From the NCBI RefSeq assembly GCF_014646695.1, contig NZ_BMNT01000035.1, forward strand, positions 43,097-107,096: a stretch of DNA of 64,000 nucleotides, in the 5' to 3' direction. A model generated the notes under the pieces. That model made no database searches. It saw only the letters and a program-made list of their open reading frames with translations, and was not told the origin of the DNA. Below, piece after piece: positions 52,081 to 61,225 of the stretch (position 1 is its first letter; the number at the start of each line of letters is the position of its first letter). This stretch comes from Sphaerisporangium melleum. GTDB taxonomy: Bacteria > Actinomycetota > Actinomycetes > Streptosporangiales > Streptosporangiaceae. A program made the translations under genes and the position numbers.

Positions 52081-52155
52081 ACACCCCGGCTCGCGCCCCC
52101 GGCGGGGTCCAGTGCCCTTTCCCGCACCCGAGACCCGCCCCGGCCGGCGGGAGGG

Positions 52156-52266
52156 TCAACGGCCGGCGGCCAGGTCGAAGAGCAGGACGCCCAGGTAGAT
52201 GCCGCCGGCGATCGCGATCACGTGCAGCGCGATCGCCCAGGCGCGCAGTGCGCTCTCGTTCTTCAT
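52156..52266 (-). CDS. Small single-span membrane protein (36 residues)
   Basis: ATG 52266 with GGAG at 7-nt spacing, MKNESALRAWAIALHVIAIA..., one hydrophobic helix (ALHVIAIAGGIYLGVLLF), ending LAAGR and TGA at 52158-52156. It lies 21 bp after the SHOCT-protein gene on the same strand, so it is probably its operon partner. Coding use is supported by the ribosome site and the hydrophobic pattern only. Confidence 0.6.
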   Translation of the reverse strand: MKNESALRAWAIALHVIAIAGGIYLGVLLFDLAAGR

Positions 52267-52287
52267 CGCGTTCTCCGATTCGAAGGA

Positions 52288-53208
52288 TCAGTGGGAGCCG
52301 TTGAGCAGGCGGGCCTTGGCCGCGGCGTACTCGGCGTCGTCCAGCCGGCCGTCCGCGTGCAGCGCCGACAGCCGTTCGAGCCGGCCGACCAGGTCGCCCG
52401 GCCCAGGATCGGCGGGGACGTTCGAGGGGGTCGGCTCGATGAACCGTGGCCCAGGCCCGGCCGGGGGGCGGTCCTGCGGCACGTCGTCCTGCGGCGTCCC
52501 GCCGTCCTGAGGTGCGCCACGAACGTAGCGTGCCCCGCCACGCGGGTCGTCCCACGAAGCGGGCAGGCCCGACAGGATGCGGCGGCGCGGCGGCGCGTCC
52601 TGCGGGACGTCGCCCGGCGGGTAGTCGACGTACGGCCGATCGCGATCGCGGCTGGTGTGCCTGATCTGCTGCCCTGGCAGCACCACCGAGGTCGTCCAGC
52701 GCACGGTTCCGGGAAGGGTGGGCGCCGGCGACCCGGACGGGCCGGGCCGTGGCGCCGTCCCCCAGAACACCGCCCGGAACGCGCCGCGGCTGAACAGGAA
52801 GAACAATGGGCCGATGCCCATCAGCACGAACAGCACCCCGCAGAACAGGAAACCCCCGTCGGGCTCCGGGGCCGACAGCGCGCTCTCCAGGAAGGCGTAC
52901 CCGAGGCTGAGGAACAGCGCCGGCCAGCCCAGCATGACCAGCCGGGGCCCCACCGGCAGGAGGCTGAACGCGTAGACGCCGATCCCCGCCAGGCCGCCGA
53001 AGATCGAGATCGGGAGGAGCCAGTCGACCCCCTCCGGGCATGGGACGGCGATGACGTACGGGCCGCCGGAACCGCAGCTGCCGCCGATGCTCATGACCGC
53101 TCGCGAACACAGGAAGAGAAGGGTCAGGGCACAACTGGCGCCGCCCAGGCCGAGGAGGACGCCGATCGACCGGCGGACGAGCTGCAGGGGGGAGATCACG
53201 CTCCGCAT
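52288..53208 (-). CDS. Membrane protein with C-terminal SHOCT domain
   Basis: 306 residues. Four membrane segments in the first ~145 residues, a Pro/Asp/Gly-rich cytoplasmic region (QDGGTPQDDVPQDRPP type repeats), and a C-terminal SHOCT helix pair RLERLSALHADGRLDDAEYA. SHOCT domains often mediate oligomerisation. Function unknown. Start ATG 53208. Confidence 0.72.
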   Translation of the reverse strand: MRSVISPLQLVRRSIGVLLGLGGASCALTLLFLCSRAVMSIGGSCGSGGPYVIAVPCPEGVDWLLPISIFGGLAGIGVYAFSLLPVGPRLVMLGWPALFLSLGYAFLESALSAPEPDGGFLFCGVLFVLMGIGPLFFLFSRGAFRAVFWGTAPRPGPSGSPAPTLPGTVRWTTSVVLPGQQIRHTSRDRDRPYVDYPPGDVPQDAPPRRRILSGLPASWDDPRGGARYVRGAPQDGGTPQDDVPQDRPPAGPGPRFIEPTPSNVPADPGPGDLVGRLERLSALHADGRLDDAEYAAAKARLLNGSH

Positions 53209-53407
53209 GGTAGGCCAGACACCCCCGCCGAAACAGAGTCCACCCCACCCCTGTGGACAACCTCCTTCGCCCCAACCCTCCGCGCTACCCGCACGCTTTC
53301 GTGGCCGGCGGACAGCTGATGTACTACGCGGTGAGCGGGGTCACCACGCCTCAGTCCCGTGACATCTCCGATGACAACCACCTCTGGTGCTGAGGAGCGA
53401 TTCAGAG

Positions 53408-53986
53408 ATGATCCTCAAGAGATCGGTCGCGGCCTCGGCGCTCATAGGTCTTCTGGTCGGCGGCGTCGCAGGCGGAGCGGCAACGGGATGGTTCCGAAAT
53501 GCGCCGGAATTCTCGGTGCAGCGCGTGCACGCGAGCCACGCTTTCGACGTAGGCAACGACCAGGTGCTGGCCGGCTGGGCCGACAACGTCTTCGTCGCCA
53601 AGGTGAGCGCGAAGCAAGGCCAGGAGAAGATGAGCACGACGAGCAAGATGCCGGTGACGCTCTGGAGCGCCGAAATCGCCGAGAACTACAAAGGCGATCT
53701 CTCCGGAACCGTGACGCTGGCCCAGCAGGGCGGATACGTCCAGGAGACGAACAGCCTGCTGCTCATGGACGATGACGCGCTGTTGGAGCCGGGCCGCGAA
53801 TACCTCTTCGTCAGCCGCCAGTCCAAGGGGCGCCACTGGATCGTGCCGCATTACGGCGACATCCCGCTGCCCGACCCCTCGCTCCGCACGAGCGTGGATC
53901 TGCGCAACCGTTGGAAGAACGCCGTGGCACGGCAACAGCCTGACGCGTGGAAGGAAGGCCTCACTTACACCCCGGAAAGGGGCTAA
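53408..53986 (+). CDS. Secreted or membrane-anchored protein of unknown function
   Basis: 192 residues from ATG 53408. N-terminal hydrophobic segment (RSVAASALIGLLVGGVAGGAATG) acts as signal peptide or anchor. The rest is soluble with DNVFVAKVSAKQGQEKM, VTLAQQGGYVQETNSLL, LLEPGREYLFVSRQSKG, a pattern like small extracytoplasmic beta-barrels of the TIMP/netrin type seen in other actinobacterial hypotheticals. This is a guess. No partner gene; somewhat lower GC than its neighbours. Confidence 0.65.
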   Translation: MILKRSVAASALIGLLVGGVAGGAATGWFRNAPEFSVQRVHASHAFDVGNDQVLAGWADNVFVAKVSAKQGQEKMSTTSKMPVTLWSAEIAENYKGDLSGTVTLAQQGGYVQETNSLLLMDDDALLEPGREYLFVSRQSKGRHWIVPHYGDIPLPDPSLRTSVDLRNRWKNAVARQQPDAWKEGLTYTPERG

Positions 53987-54074
53987 CCGAAACCGCCGTC
54001 TTACCCAGGCTCCCTGAGACGTGAGCGGAGGCATGGCTCCTCCGCTCACCGTCCCGGCCGGACCGGGGCAAGGG

Positions 54075-55256
54075 TCAGGGCTCCGCGGCGTCGGGGGGCC
54101 AGTCGAGGAGGCGGGCGCCGAGGACGGCCGTCTCCAGGGTGAAGCGCTGGGTCGGGTCGTCCGGGGAGAACCCGGTGAGCCTGCGGATCCGCTCCAGCCG
54201 GTAGGTGACCGCGCGGGTGCTGATGCCGAGCCGGCGGGCGGCGGCCGCCTGGTTGCCCTGCCCCGCGAACACCGCCTCCAGCGTCGCGAGCAGCGGCTCC
54301 GGCCCGCCGCGGGCGTTGCGCAGCGGGCCGAGCACGGTGGCGACCAGGTCCTCGATCGCCTCGCGGTCGCGTAACAACACCGGGAAGACCAGCAGGTCGG
54401 CGGCCTTGAGCACCTGGGGGCGCAACCCCAGCCGCTCGCCCAGCCTGATGGCGTCGCTCGCCTCCCGGAAGGAGGTCACCACCCCGCCGGGGCCCCGGTG
54501 CGGGCGCCCCACTCCGACCCGCCACTCGCCGTCGAGCGCGCCGCGCACATGGTGGGTGAACTCCCCGGTGGCCGCCGTCAGCGTGCCGGGCGCGACGCAC
54601 ACCAGCAGGCCGTCCCGGGCCGCGACCAGGATGTTGTGCGAGCCGAACCGGGCGATCAGCGCCTGCTCGATGCGGCGCACCAGCGGATCGCCCTCGCCGA
54701 TCGGCTCGGCGTCCTTGGCCACGGCGACCACGTACGCCTCGGCGAGCCGCAGCCCGAAGTGCTCGGCGCGCTCGGCCAGCCGGTCCGCCCGTCCCTGCAG
54801 CAGGTCGTCGATGAACTCCCGCCGCGCCCGCTCCTCCTGGCGCAGCGCCCGCTGTTGCGCCTCCTCGTACCCCTCGAAGTACGCGCCGAGCACCCGCCGC
54901 ACCGCCCCCAGCACGGACCCCTCCGCGGCCCGCCCGGCGGACTCGGCGGGACGACCAGTGGATTCCGCGACGTGGGCGGCGGACTCCACCGGGCGGTCTG
55001 TTGACTCCGGGGCACGGGCGGTCAAGCGGGCGGGGCGTACGGTCAGCTCGGCGGCGAGCAGGCACGCCTCGGCCAGCGAGCGCATGGGCACGCCGCGCTC
55101 GGCGGCGGCCGTCCCGGCGGCCCGCAGCGCCTCGACGACGTCGCGGCCGGGCAGCCGGCCGGTGGCCGAGGCCGCACTGAGCACCGGAAGGCACCGTTCG
55201 ACCAGGTCGGCGGGCACCCCGGTGGCCTCGCTCACGTGAGCGAGAACGTCCATCAC
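54075..55256 (-). CDS. PucR/CdaR family transcriptional regulator
   Basis: 393 residues. C-terminal HTH_30 of the PucR type (AAAARRLGISTRAVTYRLERI, RRLTGFSPDDPTQRFTLETA), a central GGDEF-like regulatory domain (about 200-300) and an N-terminal region with short imperfect repeats (ESTDRPVESA, ESTGRPAESA). It is last in a leftward operon with an ABC-2 exporter: its start shares GTGATG with the permease stop. It probably regulates this exporter. Confidence 0.88.
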   Translation of the reverse strand: MMDVLAHVSEATGVPADLVERCLPVLSAASATGRLPGRDVVEALRAAGTAAAERGVPMRSLAEACLLAAELTVRPARLTARAPESTDRPVESAAHVAESTGRPAESAGRAAEGSVLGAVRRVLGAYFEGYEEAQQRALRQEERARREFIDDLLQGRADRLAERAEHFGLRLAEAYVVAVAKDAEPIGEGDPLVRRIEQALIARFGSHNILVAARDGLLVCVAPGTLTAATGEFTHHVRGALDGEWRVGVGRPHRGPGGVVTSFREASDAIRLGERLGLRPQVLKAADLLVFPVLLRDREAIEDLVATVLGPLRNARGGPEPLLATLEAVFAGQGNQAAAARRLGISTRAVTYRLERIRRLTGFSPDDPTQRFTLETAVLGARLLDWPPDAAEP

Positions 55257-56053
55257 ACTCCTACGTCACGCCGGTCGAAGGACAGCACGGCGGTCAGCGC
55301 GAGCACGGCCGTCCCGGCGAGCAGCACCAGGCAGTCTCCGACCGGGAGGCCGTTGACCAGCGGGTTTCCCTCACTGTAGTAGTGGAACGGCGTGAGACGG
55401 CTCAGCACGTCCATCACCTGGGAGTCCCTGGACAGCGCGGTGAACACATAGCCCGCCACCGCGTAGGCACCCGCGACCCCCATCGCGAGCCCCTTGTTCC
55501 CGGTGGCCGCGCCCACGGTCAGGGCGAGCGTCCCGAAGAACAGCACGAGCAGGTACAGCGCGATGTGGGCGGCGAGGATGCGGCCGAAGGGCACGTCCAT
55601 GTCCACCGCCGCCGCCAGGACGGTCAGCACCGTGAGCGACACCACGGCGACCGCGAGCAGCCCGGCGGCCAGCGCGGCGAAGCGTTCCAGCACGAGCCTC
55701 TTGCGGTCCACCGGCAGCGTGACCGTCAGCTCCAGCGTCCCGGACTCCTCCGGCGCGGCGATCGCCTTGTTGCCGAGGATCACCGCGCACATGATGAACA
55801 GCAGCGGGACGAACAGCTGGTAGACGACGGCCTGCAGGAAGCCGGCGCCGCTGGTGAAGTTCTCCAGCCCGCCCATTAGCTTGCGGACGCCTTCGGGGTA
55901 CTTCGCGAGCGCGGCCTGGCTGTAGAAATCGGGATTGTCGCGCATCTGCGGGAAGAACGAGACGTACAGCCCGATGAACGTGCAGATGCCGATCGTCCAT
56001 CCGATGAGCGCGCGGCGGTACTCGCGCAGGGTCTTACGCACCAACATGGGCAT
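55253..56053 (-). CDS. ABC-2 type transporter permease
   Basis: 266 residues with six membrane segments: anchor IGWTIGICTFIGLYVSFFPQ, a large loop DFYSQAALAKYPEGVRKLMG, LLFIMCAVILGNKAIAAPEE and EESGTLELTVTLPVDRKRLV. Typical ABC-2 permease with the conserved E-x-x-x-G-T-L-E loop. It starts 20 bp inside the end of the ATPase gene and ends in the GTGA overlap with the PucR gene. Confidence 0.86.
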   Translation of the reverse strand: MPMLVRKTLREYRRALIGWTIGICTFIGLYVSFFPQMRDNPDFYSQAALAKYPEGVRKLMGGLENFTSGAGFLQAVVYQLFVPLLFIMCAVILGNKAIAAPEESGTLELTVTLPVDRKRLVLERFAALAAGLLAVAVVSLTVLTVLAAAVDMDVPFGRILAAHIALYLLVLFFGTLALTVGAATGNKGLAMGVAGAYAVAGYVFTALSRDSQVMDVLSRLTPFHYYSEGNPLVNGLPVGDCLVLLAGTAVLALTAVLSFDRRDVGV

Positions 56054-56939
56054 GGTGCACGTCCTCGCTGTAGTAGGTCAGGAAGATCTCCTCCAGGTCC
56101 GGCTCGGCCGAGACCAGGTGCACGACGGTGAACCGCGCCGCCGCCTTGATGAGCGCGTCCGGCCGGCCGTCGATCGTGCAGCTCAGCGCCGCCCCCTCGA
56201 TCTTGAGGTCGCGCACTCCGGGCAGGTCGCGGAACGCCTCCTCCGGGACCGGCGCGTCGAAGTGCAACTCCACCTTGCGCACGGCCTTCTCGCGGAGCGC
56301 GGCGATGTCCTCCACGGCGACCAGCCGGCCGCGCCGGACGATGCCCACCCGGTTGGAGACGTGCTCCACCTCGGCCAGGACGTGCGAGGACATCAGCACC
56401 GTACGGCCCGCCGTACGGGCCTCGCGCACCATGGCCAGGAACTCCTGCTGCACCAGCGGGTCCAGGCCGCTGGTCGGCTCGTCGAGGATCAGCAGGTCGG
56501 GCTCGTGCATGAACGCCTGGATCAGGCCGACCTTCTGCTTGTTGCCCTTCGAGAGCCGGCCCATCCTGACCGACAGGTCGACCTCCAGCCGTTCGGCCAG
56601 CGTCTCGATCATGCCCTTGCCGATGCCGCCGCGCACGCCGGCGAGGTAGGCGAGGTACTCGCTCGCCTTCTCCCGGCCTTCCAGGGCCAGCTCGCCGGGC
56701 AGGTACCCGACCCGCCCGCGTACCGCCGCGTCACGCGGGTCGGCGCCGAACAGGCGGGCCACGCCGCGCGTCGGCCTGATCACGTCCAGGAGCAGCCTGA
56801 TCGTGGTCGTCTTCCCTGCGCCGTTCGGTCCGAGGTACCCGAACACCTCGCCGGGACGGATCTCCAGGGTGAGATCCTCAAGGCCCCGGCGTTTCCCGTA
56901 GAACTTCGTCAGTCCCTCGGTCTGCACCACTGCTGTCAT
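56034..56939 (-). CDS. ABC transporter ATP-binding protein (exporter)
   Basis: About 301 residues. Walker A GPNGAGKTTTIRLLL, signature SKGNKQKVGLIQAF, Walker B LLILDEPTSGLDP, H-loop MSSHVLAEVEH. First gene of the exporter-PucR operon. The start is uncertain: ATG 56939 (MTAVVQTEGLTKFYG) fits the family; ATGs at 56948 and an alternative start at 56981 are in frame. No clear Shine-Dalgarno, possibly leaderless. Confidence 0.9.
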   Translation of the reverse strand: MTAVVQTEGLTKFYGKRRGLEDLTLEIRPGEVFGYLGPNGAGKTTTIRLLLDVIRPTRGVARLFGADPRDAAVRGRVGYLPGELALEGREKASEYLAYLAGVRGGIGKGMIETLAERLEVDLSVRMGRLSKGNKQKVGLIQAFMHEPDLLILDEPTSGLDPLVQQEFLAMVREARTAGRTVLMSSHVLAEVEHVSNRVGIVRRGRLVAVEDIAALREKAVRKVELHFDAPVPEEAFRDLPGVRDLKIEGAALSCTIDGRPDALIKAAARFTVVHLVSAEPDLEEIFLTYYSEDVHHAHVGA

Positions 56940-57184
56940 GCACGGCATCGTGACGCCGAACCCGCCACCCCCGACAGGCACGCACCCGGACAGTTGCCGC
57001 CCTCTTCATTTCCACAACCCGGCAAGCTCCCGCCAAGAACGCTCTACCCGCTCCTTCCCGCACTCCGTGGCGGCCGACCGTACAAAGGCACCCGGCCGGC
57101 CCCAGCGAGCACCGGACCATTGCGGGCGATGGTGCCCCCTCCCGCGACCTGGTCACCACCGCCGAACGCGAGATCGACGTGCGG

Positions 57185-57550
57185 CTAGCGGGGGCCGTCG
57201 ATCGAGCAGGCGTCCGTACCTCCGGGCAGCCGGTGCCGGTAGCGGGAGACCAGGCGGTACACACCTTCGGCCGCCCAGCTCACCGGCGGGGCCATCATCA
57301 CCAGCCCGGCGGCCCGCCACCACGCGCTGGGTTGCACCGCGAGCAGCACGGCGATGGCCCGCGCCCCGGACGCGCGCAGCCCGTGCGGTCCGAGAAGCTG
57401 CACCGACGAGGTGACCTCCTTGCGGGTCAGCCCGTGCTCGGCCAGGTCGAGCCCCTGCCAGGCCCGGACCGTCGGCATGTACGGCAGATGCTCACGCCCG
57501 AAGTCCACACAGCGCCGGCAGAACCCGCAGTCCCCGTCATAGACCAGCAT
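57185..57550 (-). CDS. DUF393 (DCC) thiol-disulfide oxidoreductase-like protein
   Basis: 121 residues. N-terminal YDGDCGFCRRCVDFG is the DCC motif (Cys-x-x-Cys, thioredoxin-like). The second half has two weakly hydrophobic helices and YRLVSRYRHRLPGG. Family function is unproven; members occur near membrane enzymes. Same strand as cobQ, 263 bp downstream. Confidence 0.85.
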   Translation of the reverse strand: MLVYDGDCGFCRRCVDFGREHLPYMPTVRAWQGLDLAEHGLTRKEVTSSVQLLGPHGLRASGARAIAVLLAVQPSAWWRAAGLVMMAPPVSWAAEGVYRLVSRYRHRLPGGTDACSIDGPR

Positions 57551-57748
57551 CCGCCAACCCCTTCCGTATCCCTCCGCGCCCTACCCGGAACGCGCCTCGG
57601 TAGCCATCGCCCCTGTGCCCTGGGATGGCGCGACCACTCGACAGCACAACGGGCGCCGCCGCGCGATCGTCCCCCGGGGCCGGTTGCCCCGATCACGAAC
57701 GGGCCGCCGAGCGCGCCGGGTGGGCAGCACAGTGACAGGCCACCGGCA

Positions 57749-57829
57749 TCGCTCCAGCCGGAGCGGTTGGTCACCGGCCGGTCACCTGCGTCGCTCCAGC
57801 CGGAACGGCCTCGTCACCGACCGGCCGCC
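57749..57829. repeat. Imperfect tandem duplication (~42 bp) at the 3' end of cobQ
   Basis: 57749-57790 and 57791-57829 share TCGCTCCAGCCGGA and the following GTCACCG(G/A)CCGG pieces. The second copy runs into the last codons of cobQ. Looks like a local duplication. Confidence 0.6.
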
Positions 57830-59472
57830 GGGCCCGTTCCGGAGACGCCTCCGGGCGCGAGGACGGGCAGGCCCGCGGGCGCGCCGTTCTTCATCAGGGC
57901 GAGCAGCGCGTCGGTGTCCACATGCCGCTCGATCAGGTCGCCGAGCGCGTCCAGATGGGCCTCCCGCAGTGCGGCGAACGACACTCCCGGCGCGGGGACG
58001 AAACGCCGCCCTGCCGCCGCGGCCACCTCGGCCAGGAACGCGCGCCGGAAGTCGTCGTTCTCCAGCGCCCCGTGCCACGTCGTCCCCCACACCGATCCGG
58101 CCCGGCACCCGTCCAGGAACGGCTCCACCCCGCCGCCGGACTCCGGCCAGGCGACGGTGACCTGGCCGTGGTGGATCTCGTACGCGGCGACGCGGCAGCC
58201 GTACGCCGCGCCGACCGGCCGGGCCAGGGTCTTCTCGGCCGCGAACTCCACCGTGGCGGGCAGCAGTCCGAGCCCTTCGACCAGCCCGGCACCCGACTCG
58301 ACCTCGTCCCTGATCGAACGGGCGAGCATCTGGTAGCCGCCGCAGATGCCGAGGATCGGTCCGCGCCGGGCGAGCAACTCCGCGGCCAGACCGGTACGGC
58401 GCAACCACTCCAGGTCGGCCACCGTGGCGCGGGACCCCGGCAGGACCACCAGATCGGCGTCCCGGATGTCCCCCACTTCGGACGCCGAACCGACGAACCG
58501 CACGACGACGCCCGGCTCGGCGGCGAGGGCGTCCAGGTCGGTGAAGTTGGAGACCCGCGGATACCGCATCACCGCCACCCGCAGCCCCTCGCCCCTGAAG
58601 GCCCCGGGCGCCTCCTGCAAGCCCGCCCCCTGCGAGTCCACCGCCCGAAGCGCTTTTCTGAGGTCCGCCGCCCCGAGAGCCCCTGGGACGTTCGTCGCCG
58701 TGGGAACCCCGGGAACACCGGTTGCCGCCATCGTCCGGCCCCGCCCATCGAGGGCCAGCGAATCCTCCAGGTCCAGCCACAGGCCGTCCAGCCACGGCAG
58801 CACCCCGTACACCGGCCGGCCGGTCAGGTCGCGCAGCATGTCCAGCCCGGGCTCCAGCAGTTCCCGGGCCCCCCGGAACTTATTGATCAGAAAGCCGCTG
58901 ATGAGCGCCTGGTCGGCGGCGTCGAGCAGCGCGAGCGTGCCGTACAGCGCGGCGAACACCCCGCCCCGGTCGATGTCCCCGACGACCACCACGGGGATGT
59001 CCGCGGCCCGGGCCAGCCCCATGTTCGCGATGTCGCCCCGGCGCAGATTGATCTCCGCCGGGCTGCCCGCCCCCTCGCAGACCACGACGTCGTACGACGC
59101 GCGCAGCCGCTGGTACGACTCCAGCGCGACCTTCCGCAGATGGTCGCGGTACGCGCCGTACTCCATCGCGTCGACGTCGGCGATCGGCCTGCCCAGCACG
59201 ACCACCTGGCTGCGCCGGTCACTGCCCGGTTTGAGAAGAATGGGGTTCATGTCGGCGGTCGGCTCAATGCCCGCCGCCTGCGCCTGCGCGACCTGCGCCC
59301 GCCCGATCTCGGCGCCGTCGACCGTGACGAACGAGTTGAGCGACATGTTCTGCGCCTTGAACGGGGCCACGCGCACCCCCCGCCGGGCGAGCCACCGGCA
59401 GATACCCGCCGTGACGACGCTCTTCCCCGCATCCGACGTAGTCCCCGCGACCAGCAACGTCCCCTTCAACAC
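57814..59472 (-). CDS. cobQ: Cobyric acid synthase
   Basis: About 552 residues. It amidates the side chains of adenosylcobyrinate a,c-diamide. N-terminal synthetase domain: [64 protein letters not shown]-terminal GATase: [14 protein letters not shown] (catalytic Cys) and YEIHHGQV. Between them (about residues 288-340) is an extra Ala/Gly/Val-rich stretch not usual in CobQ, which makes the protein longer than normal. The start is uncertain: GTG 59472 is closest to the conserved [10 protein letters not shown]; the frame stays open to 59643. Confidence 0.92.
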   Translation of the reverse strand: MLKGTLLVAGTTSDAGKSVVTAGICRWLARRGVRVAPFKAQNMSLNSFVTVDGAEIGRAQVAQAQAAGIEPTADMNPILLKPGSDRRSQVVVLGRPIADVDAMEYGAYRDHLRKVALESYQRLRASYDVVVCEGAGSPAEINLRRGDIANMGLARAADIPVVVVGDIDRGGVFAALYGTLALLDAADQALISGFLINKFRGARELLEPGLDMLRDLTGRPVYGVLPWLDGLWLDLEDSLALDGRGRTMAATGVPGVPTATNVPGALGAADLRKALRAVDSQGAGLQEAPGAFRGEGLRVAVMRYPRVSNFTDLDALAAEPGVVVRFVGSASEVGDIRDADLVVLPGSRATVADLEWLRRTGLAAELLARRGPILGICGGYQMLARSIRDEVESGAGLVEGLGLLPATVEFAAEKTLARPVGAAYGCRVAAYEIHHGQVTVAWPESGGGVEPFLDGCRAGSVWGTTWHGALENDDFRRAFLAEVAAAAGRRFVPAPGVSFAALREAHLDALGDLIERHVDTDALLALMKNGAPAGLPVLAPGGVSGTGPAAGR

Positions 59473-59702
59473 ACCCCGAACAATGCCAGTCCCCCCGTCC
59501 CCACCAAAACCCACCCTCAAGGCCCGCCGAGATCCTGCAGCCAAGGAAGGCATCGGCCAGACGATGCAAAGCTTGCCGAGCAAGCCCGTTCGGTCGGCTA
59601 CGTGAGTCGTAAGCTGCAAGGGCTGCGGGCCTTCGCGCCACAAAGTTCGTCGAGCACATCTCCATGCTCGCGCCGAAACCTGATCTTGAAAGGATGCAGG
59701 CC

Positions 59703-60062
59703 ATGAGCGAGGAAGAGGGACGTGTTTTCCGGGAGGCGTGGATCGCGGGCGTGCGCGCGCACTATCCGGGAGAACCGAAGCCGGGCTATGTGACTCCTTG
59801 GGAGGACACCCCCGAGTGGGAACGACGGGCGGCTGCCGCCGTTCACCGGCAGGTGCGCGACTTCATCGAGGTCAGCGACGGTATGACCAGCAAACTGACC
59901 CGCGCCCAAAAGGGCCGCTTCGTGGCATTGTGCTGGATCGCTCAGATTTACCGGCACATCGAATCCCCTAAACCGTCCTATGTTGCGGATTGGGATGACC
60001 TGCCGGAATGGCAGCAGGAGACAGACTCTGACATCTTCGAGCGCATCGAAAAGGAGGCGTAA
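59703..60062 (+). CDS. Small protein with an internal duplication (PKPxYVxxWxDxPEW repeat)
   Basis: 119 residues from ATG 59703 (AAAGGA 8 nt upstream). Two copies of a ~35-residue unit: [20 protein letters not shown] near 27-46 and [20 protein letters not shown] near 89-108, each ending in a helix. Lower GC than its neighbours (AAAAGGAGGCGTAA end), suggesting horizontal origin. Similar short proteins occur as hypotheticals in actinobacteria, sometimes near mobile DNA; I do not know a function. Confidence 0.65.
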   Translation: MSEEEGRVFREAWIAGVRAHYPGEPKPGYVTPWEDTPEWERRAAAAVHRQVRDFIEVSDGMTSKLTRAQKGRFVALCWIAQIYRHIESPKPSYVADWDDLPEWQQETDSDIFERIEKEA

Positions 60063-60151
60063 GCGCCCATATACCGGGACGCGTATCGCCCCGTCCGCAC
60101 CAACCTAGCGAAACCCGAATACCGGCCGACGGCACAGCTTCCGGCATCGCA

Positions 60152-61225
60152 CTACCGAGCAAGGGCGCGGCGCCGGCGTCCCAGGGTCCAGGCCACCCCG
60201 ACGGCGAGGGCGGCTGCGGTGAGGTTGATGGCGTGGGCGAGGCGGACCGATCTGGGGATGTCGGCGACCTCGGGTTCGGGGCCGTCGCCCATGACCGGGC
60301 GGTGCTCGACCCGCTCCCCGTACACATTGCGCCCGCCGAGGCGGACGCCGAGCGCGCCCGCGAAGGCCGCCTCGCAGCGGCCGGAGTTCGGGCTGGGATG
60401 CCGGCCGCCGTCCCTGCGCAGCACCGCGGCGGCCTCCCCCGGCGTCCCGCCGACCAGCGGCGCCAGCGCGCAGGCCAGCGCCCCGGTGAGCCGGGCCGGC
60501 AGGTAGTTGGCGCCGTCGTCCAGGCGCGCCGCCGCCCAGCCGAACCGTTCGTACCGGTCGGAGCGGTGGCCGACCATCGCGTCCAGCGTGTTGACCGCTC
60601 GGTAGGCCAGCAGGCCGGGCACGCCCGCCACGGCTCCCCAGACGAGCGGGGCGACCACGGCGTCGGAGGTGTTCTCCGCGACGGACTCGACCGTCGCCCG
60701 GGCCAGCTCGCCCGCGGACAGCCCGGACGGGTCACGCCCGCACAGGTGGGGCAGTCGCGCCCGCGCGGCGGCCAGATCGCCGGACTCCAGAGCACGGGAC
60801 ATCGCCGTCCCCTCCCGGCCCAAGGTCGTGCCACCGAGCACCGCCCAGGTGGCGACCGCGGTCAGCGTGGCACGCGCCGCCGGGGCCCGCCGGGTCAGCC
60901 GTTCGGCCGCCGCGCCCAGGACGGTGACCGTGCCCACGCACACCGCCACGTGCGCCACGCCCCTGCCGCGCGACCTGCCGTACAGGCGGCGCTCGACGGC
61001 CGCGGCGGCCCGGCCGAACACCGCCACCGGGTGGGCTCCGCTGCGCGGGTCGGCGAACACCGCGTCCAGGACGACCCCGGCCGCCAGCCCTGCCGCCCGT
61101 GCCTTCCAGCCGCTCCGCCCGGCCGTCGCCGCGTGCCGGCGTGCCGAGCGCTCTCGCAGCACCGGCGAGGTGCCCAAGGCCGGCACGAGCCCCGGCACAC
61201 GTCCTCGCCTAGACAAGGTGGGCAT
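60152..61225 (-). CDS. cobD: Adenosylcobinamide-phosphate synthase
   Basis: 357 residues (CbiB/CobD family), membrane enzyme that attaches aminopropanol phosphate to adenosylcobyrate. Motifs: VLDAVFADPRSGAHPVAVFG, ATVESVAENTSDAVVAPLVW, AYRAVNTLDAMVGHRSDRYE, DDGANYLPARLTG, GRCEAAFAGALGV. The first ~45 residues (Arg/Ala-rich) are extra compared with relatives, so an internal start is possible. Its ATG at 61225 lies within the last 17 bp of the phosphotransferase gene. Confidence 0.93.
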   Translation of the reverse strand: MPTLSRRGRVPGLVPALGTSPVLRERSARRHAATAGRSGWKARAAGLAAGVVLDAVFADPRSGAHPVAVFGRAAAAVERRLYGRSRGRGVAHVAVCVGTVTVLGAAAERLTRRAPAARATLTAVATWAVLGGTTLGREGTAMSRALESGDLAAARARLPHLCGRDPSGLSAGELARATVESVAENTSDAVVAPLVWGAVAGVPGLLAYRAVNTLDAMVGHRSDRYERFGWAAARLDDGANYLPARLTGALACALAPLVGGTPGEAAAVLRRDGGRHPSPNSGRCEAAFAGALGVRLGGRNVYGERVEHRPVMGDGPEPEVADIPRSVRLAHAINLTAAALAVGVAWTLGRRRRALAR

